64,000 nucleotides of DNA from Symbiodinium microadriaticum (taxonomy: Eukaryota; Sar; Dinophyceae; Suessiales; Symbiodiniaceae), in NCBI GenBank assembly GCA_001939145.1, contig LSRX01000348.1:339150-403149 (forward strand). The letters run 5' to 3'. The translations under genes were made by a program, and so were the position numbers. Within the stretch, counting starts at the first letter, position 1. Each line of letters opens with the position of its first letter. The notes below the pieces were generated by a model. The model was given only the letters and a program-made list of their open reading frames with translations, was not told the DNA's origin and made no database searches. Shown here in pieces: positions 55,452-64,000 of this stretch.

Positions 55452-57930
55452 ATGTAGAGTTCGAGGATTGTGGTGCAGTAAAGTTTACCGTGCTCCCGGC
55501 ACGACGGATGCCTTGCCAAGGAACCATGGTATTCAAGGGCTAACTTGGGTTAAACGGCCATTTCTGGAGGTCCTTGGTTGTGAGGATTAGACGAAGGGCT
55601 CCTCGTGAGCTCCATGAAACCCCGAACCCTAAACTCCAAACGGTTTTTGAGGTGCAAGCCAAGTGGCCAGAGCGACTTAATACTGCTCGCGCAGATGATG
55701 GGTATGAGGAACCAGTGTATTCCTTGGTTCTATAGCGGCTGATTGGGTTCCTTGAAAGGATAATTTCAGGGTTTGACCATTTGAGGGTCGAAGTTGAGGG
55801 CTTGGGTTAGGGTGCAGCTTCAATCTGGCAGTGGATGGCTCCAGGGCCTCCCTACGAAAAAGAAGCTGAAGGAGGGGCAAAGACCCCAACCAAAAAACCC
55901 TTAACCCAAGAGGGCAAGGTGCCTTTCCTGATTTACGACCGCCTCTCTGGCTAAACCAAGCAGAGGACAAGCCCCAACCCTGGAATTGCAAATGCCGAGC
56001 ATGCCCTGATGCGCACCCTCACGTCCCAGCACATCTGAGCCACCCAGTTTAGGGCTTCAGTGGTTTGCGTGGGTTTAGGCTGTCGGGTTGTTGTGTACAA
56101 ACATTTCGGCTCAAAGGGATGTGCCCATGGAAAAAATTCCAATTTCTATGCAACAACTCCGAAAGGTAGCTATTAGGGTTTAGAGGTTACAGGGTTTATG
56201 GGGTTCTGCGTTAAGAGGCTACAGCACTTCACGTGTACGATTTCGGATGAAATCGTCTCATACTGAGAAGTCATCTTCGTACAGTAGGGGACTCATGACA
56301 ATAGTATTCCTGAGGTTTCATTACCCTTTTTTATGCCATACCGCCATACCACACCCCGAACCTCTATTCCAAGTATTGAGGCCCCTCTACTACTTAAACC
56401 GTTGGTTGCATACCAATAACACCCCCAAAACTCAAGAAGAACACCAGGTCCAAGGGGAGGTCTGGGCACTGTGGGACAACCTCAATACCTCCAAGATCTT
56501 CTTTGGGAGACGACTCCGAAACCCGGGAGCCCGAATCCCCCCCCTCCCGGCTCAGGGGTTTGTGGCTGCAGAGTTCTCCAAACTCAGGCCCCTTTGGGGG
56601 ATGATCTGCAGAGGCGGCACCACTCTTGCCAAAAAATCGGCAAGGGATCCTAATTTAGACGGGAGAAGCCCCCGAAACCCTAAACCTGCAATAAAATCCT
56701 GAACCCAGCGCCGTCAAACCGAGCATCAATCCCTGACAGAACAGTGGTTAAACCTCCAGAAATCCACCCTTATGAAACCATTGATTGCAACTTCCTAGGA
56801 AACCCTTACATAAAGCCTTACAAAGCCCTATAAACCCTAAACCCCTTTACCCCGAAACCCTAAGCCCTCGAGACCTGGCTGGCTGCCAGGCAGCCGAGCA
56901 TGAAGGTAATGCACTGGACCAAAGGAAAAGGGAAGGGGAACTCAGCGATCTTTCTCGCATTGTTCAGGTTGACCTCAGGATTTAGGGCTTAGGGCGTCTT
57001 TGGACTTTGGCCAAGTGCCAGCATGGCAGGTATGCGGAAGCCAGGGGGTTAGGGCTTTTTTGGTCGGGTTTTGGACAGGGTCTTCGTGAAGCTTTGGGGC
57101 TCTCGCCCCAACCCCCAACTCCGCAGACCCAGAATTGACATTACCTGCAGCCCCAAACCCTACACGACATTTTGTTCTGTAAGCGCAGCCGTCAGCATCC
57201 TAGTTCTTGGGGCCCCAAGCCAACAGCCTATGTGAGGGCCCGTGGCAAGTATGTAACACATCAACTTCAGCCTCTCGTGGCTTAGGCGCTAGCTGTTTCT
57301 CCAAGAACCCCGGGAAACCGCGGGAAATACCTTCCCTAAACCCCTAAACCCCAAACCCGAAACCCATATCATCAGAGACTCATAACGAAGCCATGCTAAA
57401 GACCGTACACCCCGAGGCCCCAGGCAGCCTCGATTCTGAAGACCCTATATATGCGGCAGGGACGACGCCTCGGAACCACAGCCCAACTTCCTAGACCCTT
57501 CGACTGTAATGACTTTCAAGTACTCTACTACCCCCGCTGCACCAGAAATCATAATATCTGCGATAGCTCATTTCTGCCAACGACAAAGGCAAAGAGCGCC
57601 GATAACATCTGTTTGTTCAAACCAGCCCTGGAGGCTTAAGTACCTCACCAAGAGCTTCATCCTACTAAACCCTGGACCCTCACCTGGAAGCCTGCACCTT
57701 AAATCCTGAATTACCCGATTAAATTGATCCTCCGGACCGTCCAGCCCGAAAAGAGCTCCTTTTAGAACATCGCCAAGAAGCCCCAACTCCCTAAGGCCCT
57801 AAAGACAGGCTAGAGAATCCCTGTGCCTTTGAGAGCCCTCTTCGAGCAATGAAGCCCAAGAAGAGAAAACTCCGACTCCAGCCTAAGCCCTAAGCCCTAA
57901 GCCCTAAGCCCTAAACCAAACAACCCTAAA
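55452..57930. other. Non-coding, sparse telomere words
   Basis: Scattered CCCTAAA words only (for example 56835-56850 and 57345-57365). A 151-codon frame at 56247-56702 is unrecognised and its composition resembles the non-coding flanks. Confidence 0.45.
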
Positions 57931-57934
57931 GCCT

Positions 57935-57971
57935 AAACCCTAAACCCTAAACGGTTTAGGGTTTAGGGTTT
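57935..57971. repeat. Perfect 37-bp telomere palindrome (CCCTAAA to TTTAGGG)
   Basis: Eighteen bases AAACCCTAAACCCTAAAC, one central G, then the exact inverse. Confidence 0.9.
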
Positions 57972-58292
57972 GCCTAAACTGAATCTAAGGGGCGATTCCT
58001 CGCGAGTACTCCTGGAAGACTCGGGAAAGTATCGGAGGTGCCTTGGCACTGGCGATGATTGGGCCCCTGCAAGGGCTCTATCATGGATCTATAAGGGTTT
58101 AGGGTTCAGGGTTTCAGGGTTATCGGATCTTTTACATAGAGTTCAAGGTTTGGGGTTTAGAAATTACTGAGGCTAATTCGGGGTACAGCGGTTTAGGGCT
58201 CAGGGAAATCCGTTAGCGTGCTTCGCTGTACTGTTAGCATTTGTCTCAAGATTAAGCACGGCTTTCGTGAGCTTCCGGCTACTGTTATCTGG

Positions 58293-58556
58293 TGGAGTGT
58301 TCATGAATGTGTATGCGTCATATGTGTGTATATATATATATATACATGTATCTGTATATATACATATATACACATACATGGAGTGTTCATGAATGTGTAT
58401 GCGTCATATATATATATACATACATACATATATATATATATACATATATATATACCTATATATATATATATATATATATTCATACATGTATATATATATA
58501 TGCACATACATACATACATACATACATACATACATACATACATACATACATACATG
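58293..58556. repeat. 86-bp duplication within a TA/CATA microsatellite
   Basis: GAGTGTTCATGAATGTGTAT occurs at 58295 and 58381. It is followed by long TA and CATA tracts to 58556. Tyr/Ile/His-rich frames across it are artefacts. Confidence 0.85.
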
Positions 58557-58649
58557 GTACTTTAGGGGAAATCGCGGTAGAACCCAAGATGCTGATCACC
58601 CAGAATCCAAAACCCACAATTTCACATCCCAGGCCCAAACCGTAAACCC

Positions 58650-59100
58650 GAGAGTCTAGCCCCAAGCCCCCTCAACCCTGAACCCCAAACCCTCAACCCT
58701 CAACCCCTAAAACCCCTCAACCCTAAACCCCGAACATTAAACCCCAAACCCTGAACCCTAGAACCTATAAACCCTAAACCCTAAAACCTATAAACTCTAA
58801 ACCCTAAAACCGATAAACCCTAAGGCCTAAACCCTACAAGCCCTGAACCCTAAACCCTATAAACCCTGAACCCTAACCCCCTTAACCCACAGCCGCCTCC
58901 CCACGCGAGCTGATTACCCGAAACCCTGGAGTCCCAAAACCCGAGGCCATTCACGGTTTAGGGTTTAGGGTTTAGGGTTTGGGGGGCTTAGGGCCTAGGG
59001 CTTCGGGTTTATAGGTTTAGGCTCGAGGGTTTTAGGGTTTAAATATAGGGCTTAGGTTTTAGGTTTTTAGGGATTAGGGTTTATAGGTTTCAGCGTTTAG
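58650..59100. repeat. Divergent pair of telomere-like blocks
   Basis: CCCTAAA/CCCTATAAA variants to about 58890, then TTTAGGG variants from 58955. Confidence 0.8.
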
Positions 59101-59234
59101 GGTTCAGGTTTAATCAAGGTTCCTACGGGTTCGGTAGGCTTCCGTCAAGGTTTCTTCAAGTGCTATCCGGGTGTTTTTGAGGCGTTTATACGGGTTTGTA
59201 GGGCCTGTATAAGCACAAGCCTGAAGATCAAGCC

Positions 59235-59500
59235 CCAAACCCTAAACCCCTAAACCCCTGAACCCCTGAACCCCTGAACCCCAAACCCTAAAGCCAAGAC
59301 AAACCCCAACCCCCCTTAACCCCCAAACCCGAAACCCTAAACTTTTTTAAGCCCTAAACCCTAAATCCCCTAAACCCCTAAACCCTAAACCCTAAATCCC
59401 CTAAACCCCTAAACCCTGAATCCCCTAAATCCCCTAAACCCTAAATCCCCTAAACCCCTAAACCCTAAATCCCCTAAACCCCTAAATCCCCCAAATCACC
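59235..59500 (-). repeat. CCCTAAAT-CCCCTAAA higher-order array
   Basis: Repeated groups of CCCTAAAT, CCCCTAAA and CCCCTAAA (24 bp), some with an extra CCCTAAA, from about 59350 onward. Clear amplification of multi-unit blocks. Confidence 0.85.
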
Positions 59501-59589
59501 AAAATCCGAAACTCACCCAGTGCAGCTGGGAGGCGACAGGGACCACACCTTGGCTCTCGAGCAACCAAGGAGAACGAAACACTCCAAGG

Positions 59590-61940
59590 GTTTAGGCTTT
59601 AGGGCTTTAGGGTTTTAGGGTTATTCAGGGTGATTTAGGGTTATTTAGGGTTTTGGGGCTTTAGGGTTTTAGGGTTTAGGGTTTCGGGCTTTGGGTTTAG
59701 AGTTTAGGGTTTTAGGGTTTAGGGTTTTCCAGAAAACCCCCACCAAAACACAAAGATAACTCTATAGAGCCCTATAAACCGCAGAACACGGTACAAAAAG
59801 CCCTCTAAAGCCCAGATGCCGTTTTTGTGGTTCTCCACGATGAGCCGCTGGATCCACTGCAAGACGACCTCCACCTGGTGCAGTCTCTCACGTGCCGGGC
59901 TATGGTTTAGGGTTTAGGGTTTAGGGTCTATGCCGTTATACCCTAAACCCTCAACCCTATAGGGTATTAGTTGTATTCAGCTCATCGTTCCAAACGGCTG
60001 TAAGGATGGCTGTGCTTGTTTTTAAGTGAAGGAAGGTTCAACATGTGGTGTGTGTGTGTGTGTTGCTTTTGTCTTTCCTGCCGTTGTTTAGGGGGGTAAG
60101 GTTTAGGGTTTCAACAGTTTCGGGTGCTTGAAACTTCGAGTGCTTTAATGTTTTATGAGGGGTGGCTCCGGGCATTTGGGGCTTAAGGTTCAGAAATCCG
60201 GATCTCGATAATGTAGGCCGTAGACATGGTAGTAATACGAAGTGCGAGGAAAAGGTAGAGCGTTGTACTGAGGCCAACAGAAATCTGCGGTAATAGATGC
60301 TGAGGCTGGCAGCCATACCACTGCGGCTGGCGCTTGGCAAAGGGAACACTGAGAAGAGACTTGCATGCAGTAAGCTCCTTCCGACCGAAGGACCCCCTGA
60401 AACCACGTGACATCTTCTCCCCTGAAACCTAAACCCAAAATCCTAAACCCTATAAGCCCTAAACCCCAAATCCCAAAACTGGAAAACCCATAAAGATGCC
60501 TTGTCGTTCACATTGTCCAAAAACTTGAGACCTGGGTCATGGCAATGGGGCTTGGAGCTACGGCTTTCATGAAAGTATAATATAGTAACAAGGTTTAGGG
60601 TGTAGGGGTTGAGGGTTTAGGGGCTTAGGGTTTTGGGGTTTTGGGATTTAGGGTTTTGGGGTTTAGGGTTTAAAAAGCGATAGAGGCAATACTGATTCTG
60701 AAGAACACGAGTAACACCATAATATCTGACACGCGTCATACTTGCAATCTTTGTCGTGCTCATATTCACATTCATGATCAGCCTCATAGTCACAGCAACT
60801 AGCTGGTAAGGGTCATACTGAATACTACTCGTACAGCAGCAAAAAGGAACACCTTGCGCCACCTTCGAGCTTGGCTACTCTTCGCATCCATGCCCACCGT
60901 CTCGATGATCTCAAAAGACTCGGGCATCACCTCCGGCGGGGTCGCAACCTGACGGCCGGCGATGGGGAAGTTTAGGGTTTAGGGGTGGGGCTCATACAGG
61001 GGCCCTAAACCCTAAACCCTAAACCCTACAGGGTGTGTATGCAGGTTTTCTTTGTTTGTATTTTTAACGGAATCCATTATAACGAACAGCGTAGGAGCCT
61101 TTTAGTTATAGGAAAGGAATGGGGTGGGCACATCTTATAGTATAATAAGTCTAGAGAACCCTAAGTAAACTCTCGGGAACCCGAGATAAACTACTATGCC
61201 TGCAAGTTAATATCCCCATATCGCTGCAATAGCACCGACACCTCAAACCCCAAACCTAAGCTCTGAAACGTAAGCCCAAACCCAAAGGCTACCAAACGGC
61301 CAAGGCCGGAAAGCTAAGATCCCACTTAAGATCCTTGAAACAAATTTAATTTACTAATTTATACAACCCGTCTTAAGACCTTCCTGACCTCTAAAAATCT
61401 CAAAATCCAAGCCCCAAAACTTCGAAGCCCCAAGCCCTAAGCCCTAGACCCTAAGCCCTAAACCCCCAAAGACTGCGGGGCTTGGGGCTTAGGTCTCCAC
61501 TCAACTTCACCCTTGATGTAGGCTTTCTTAATAGGGCCTTTTAGGGGTTTAGGGGTTTAGGGTTTAAGGTTTAGGGTCCGAAGTCCCCAACCCCGAACAC
61601 TTGCAATATCCCCAAAGACCCTGATTTCTAAAGATGGTTACAAAGGCTTAAAGACTTCATGAACTCATAGGATGTGTATTCTTCATCTTGTTTTTCTGTA
61701 GGGTTTAGGGCGTCTGTAGGCCCATGAACCCTATTTCACGCCAGCTCTGCAGAACCTGGGAGCCCGAGAAGCTCTAAACCCTCGCGAAATGCCAGCCCTG
61801 AACGGAAAATCCCGTAAACCCAGACCCCTCAATCCTACACCCTGAATCCAAAAGTGAAGACGCCAATCTGAACCCGAACTCCGAAACCTAGCCGCGAATC
61901 TGAACTTTTAAGCCGTAAACCAGACATCCGTAAGCTGAAG
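59590..61940. other. Non-coding, telomere-motif-strewn sequence
   Basis: TTTAGGG-type block at 59590-59735 (+), shorter tracts at 59905-59930, 60970-61035 and 61540-61590, and a (TG)n run at 60045-60066. Minus-strand frames at 60038-60438 and 60617-60862 are unrecognised. Confidence 0.5.
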
Positions 61941-61944
61941 CCTA

Positions 61945-62170
61945 AAACCCTACCATCCTAAACCCTAAACCCTAAACCTAAAACCCTAAAACCCTAAACC
62001 CCTAAACCTAAAACCCTAAACCCTAAACCCTAAACCCTAAACCCTAAACCTAAAACCCTAAAACCCTAAACCCCTAAACCTAAAACCCTAAACCCTAAAC
62101 CTAAAACCCTAAACCCTAAACCTAAAACCCTAAAACCCTAAAGCCCTAAACCTAAAACCCTACCATCCTG
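61945..62170 (-). repeat. CCCTAAA array with a 72-bp higher-order repeat
   Basis: 7-, 8- and 6-base variants (CCTAAA, CCCTAAAA) recur in the same order; the phrase starting CCTAAACC at 61971 restarts at 62043. The array is bracketed by ACCCTACCATCCT on both sides. Confidence 0.85.
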
Positions 62171-62260
62171 AAGCCAGGCCTGCTGCAACGCCGAGCAGTA
62201 GAGGAGACTCATCAGTCTGACCTTGGATTGCAAAGCCAAAAGCAGAACATCGGGGCACCA

Positions 62261-62336
62261 CTATTCTGTTTAGGGTTTAGGGTTTTCTAATTTATGATTC
62301 ATAAAACAGAAAAACCCTAAACCCTAAACAGAATAG
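62261..62336. repeat. 76-bp near-perfect palindrome with telomeric arms
   Basis: Arms 62261-62286 and 62311-62336 are exact inverses over 26 bases (CTATTCTGTTTAGGG...). The loop itself folds further (TTTATGA/TCATAAA), leaving two mismatches and one bulge. Confidence 0.9.
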
Positions 62337-62339
62337 GGG

Positions 62340-63634
62340 TTTGTTTACAGAGGGATTTGTTTGAAAATGGGGTGATATATGGGCTTAGTATACGGGCCTC
62401 AAGAATTGGCATAGGCGTTTGGGGTATATTGCAGGAGAACAGTCGAAATGACACCTAAGGTATACTATCATTAGTCATATTCAGGATTGTGCGTTGGAGA
62501 GGTTTGTCTTTCGAAGTTACAGGGCGTGGGGGCCTTCAGGGTTCAGGGTCTTCGGGGGCCTTTTTTAACAGCTTAACAAAGGGCTTCATTTGGGGTGGTA
62601 CCGGGGTGCACGGCGGGAATTAGGATTATGGGGACCCTTGGGGATACAGACCCTCTTCCCTTTTAAGAGAGCCAGAAGTAGGGTTAAGAACGGTCCCCCT
62701 TAAAGGGGCTCCCTAAGACTGCCTAGGAAATGGCTTTAGGGCTTCATGGTTGTAGGTTTCAGACAGGCCTGGGGTGTTGTGGGTACTGCAAGGGCTACTG
62801 TAAGGTCTCTTTAATGGGGGGGGGTGCTAGAAAGGCTGGTCTCCAAGTGCTGAAAACTATAGAACTCTCGGGTGCCAGCTGAAGCCGAAAACAATCTTGG
62901 ATCACCTAGACTCATGTAGGGGCCTTGACAATTAGAATAGGGTTTTGGGGGGTTCCTTATTATATTTATATTATACTATACCCCAAACCCTATTCTAATT
63001 ATTAAGGCCCCTACAGTATCCTCCGGACTGTCCGGTCGGAGTGAAACTGTTTTCATCCCTTGTATTAGCCTGGGCTACCACAGTGACACCTACATAACAA
63101 GCAGGTTTCCCCAAACTCGCTGGTTGCCATCATCGAAAACCAAACAGATCATGCGTGCACACAATGCAGCGCCAAGCCACTAAAAGCTGCTGAAACTTCT
63201 GCACGTCCTGTGTCTCTCTCTGTGCTTGTGTTTATGCGCGTGTCTGTTTCTCGCTTGAATTCTATATATGCAACAATGAGACTGGGAGCTCAGGCAAACT
63301 CTAATCGTGCCTGACACTAGGTACGTAAAGTATCAAAATGCACAGATCATACAAGTAGACACCAGATAAGCCCCACACTCGTGCTCTCAACCTTAACCCC
63401 CAGACGTGAAGCCTGCAATCCTGCCCCTGAAGGATCGGAAGTACCCTCATGGTAGAAAGTAGGATCCCTAAGCCCTAAACCCAAAACTAAGTAGGGTTGT
63501 CAGCTTCAGGTTACCTATCCCCCGAACAGCTACAAGGGCTGCTTTCGGTGCCACAAGGCCCACAGTACCCGCTCTAGGACGAAGCACCGATTGCAGATCG
63601 AGATCAACTTTTTGGGGCCTCTTGGTCGTTGGGC
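62340..63634. other. Non-coding stretch, few telomere words
   Basis: No gene. One family B element lies within it. Confidence 0.5.
62915..63015. mobile_element. MITE-like element, family B full copy
   Basis: About 35-bp inverted ends starting TGTAGGGGCCTTGACAATTA and inverted from 63015, with two or three changes. The AT-rich middle is TTCCTTATTATATTTATATT. 101 bp in total. Confidence 0.75.
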
Positions 63635-63725
63635 TTGGGTTTAGGGTTTAGGGTTTAGGGTGTAGGGTGTAGGGTGTAGGGTTTAGGGTTCAGGGTTCAG
63701 GGTTTAGGGTTTGGGGGGTTTAGGC
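63635..63725 (+). repeat. TTTAGGG array with GTGTAGGG variants
   Basis: About ten 7-mers, including three GTGTAGG variants in succession and TTCAGGG. Confidence 0.85.
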
Positions 63726-64000
63726 TGTCAAGGTCCAGGGATTCAGGGTTGAGGGCATGTCTTTTGTCTGGAAGGTGCTCCTCTTTACTTTGGGGTTTAA
63801 TGTCAACTCTTGATTAATAAACCCCCTCTGATTAATGGCAACCCGCGCGGGCCTCGGACCTGGCTCAAAATATTTTTTAAAGGCGCTGGCCTCTTCCAGC
63901 AGAGCCCCCCCCCTTGAAAAAAGAAAACCTTGCCAAAACCCCCCCCCGATTAATGGCAACCTTCTGCCCCAAGCATGGTTCCAGTACTAAAGCTGTACTA
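63726..64000. other. Right window edge, non-coding
   Basis: CTGATTAATGGCAACC-like words at 63829-63842 and 63948-63961 (a short direct repeat), and poly-C tracts. No gene. Confidence 0.4.

Noticed and set aside
58218-58665. Overlapping frames of 60-115 codons on both strands
   Set aside because: They are translations of TA and CATA microsatellites (Tyr/Ile/His/Thr runs) and not genes.

Overview
The window looks like nuclear DNA of a eukaryotic microbe, most probably a dinoflagellate (Suessiales/Symbiodinium-like), though this is an inference and not a proven identification. Three things point that way. Plant/alga-type telomere motifs (TTTAGGG on + or CCCTAAA on +) occur everywhere. The main proteins resemble families I know as multicopy in dinoflagellates: a P-loop protein with a GKTP Walker A, and a retroelement-associated protein with an HxD motif. 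Base composition is moderate and reading frames are sparse. There is no bacterial-style gene packing.

Layout. (1) Positions 1-4,845 are comparatively ordinary sequence with two genes on the + strand: a protein open to the left window edge with an HxD...H...R signature of the 2-oxoglutarate/Fe(II) oxygenase fold, and a membrane-anchored coiled-coil protein whose C-terminus is broken by a frameshift. (2) At 4,846 the character changes abruptly. From there to the right end, short tracts of perfect and degraded telomere repeat on both strands alternate with unique sequence, small inverted-repeat (MITE-like) elements, microsatellites and higher-order repeats built from telomere units. Almost all short open frames here are translations of the repeats and are omitted. 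(3) A strikingly AT-rich block (about 7,945-9,695), followed by a non-telomeric 450-bp stretch, interrupts this domain and looks foreign. (4) At about 34.1-39.1 kb lies a compact three-gene + strand module: a Ser/Asn-rich coiled-coil protein, a 638-aa P-loop NTPase and a 412-aa KDZ-like DDE transposase. Upstream are three 12-bp palindromes spaced exactly 19 bp apart and a long hairpin. Downstream is a duplicated AT-rich tail. It is the only clearly coding island in the right 59 kb and the best candidate for a poorly described mobile system.

How the parts may work together: the DDE protein would supply strand transfer, the NTPase would be a remodelling or target/assembly ATPase, and the 19-bp iterated palindromes would be a binding array. 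This is inference from gene order and motifs. The surrounding region behaves like a subtelomeric or telomere-seeded graveyard in which MITE-like elements and telomere-unit minisatellites multiply. Strand switching of the repeats, including inverted telomere joints, argues against a simple chromosome end.

Limits: no database search was possible. Gene names are not assigned, introns are only guessed, and terminal repeats were found by eye.
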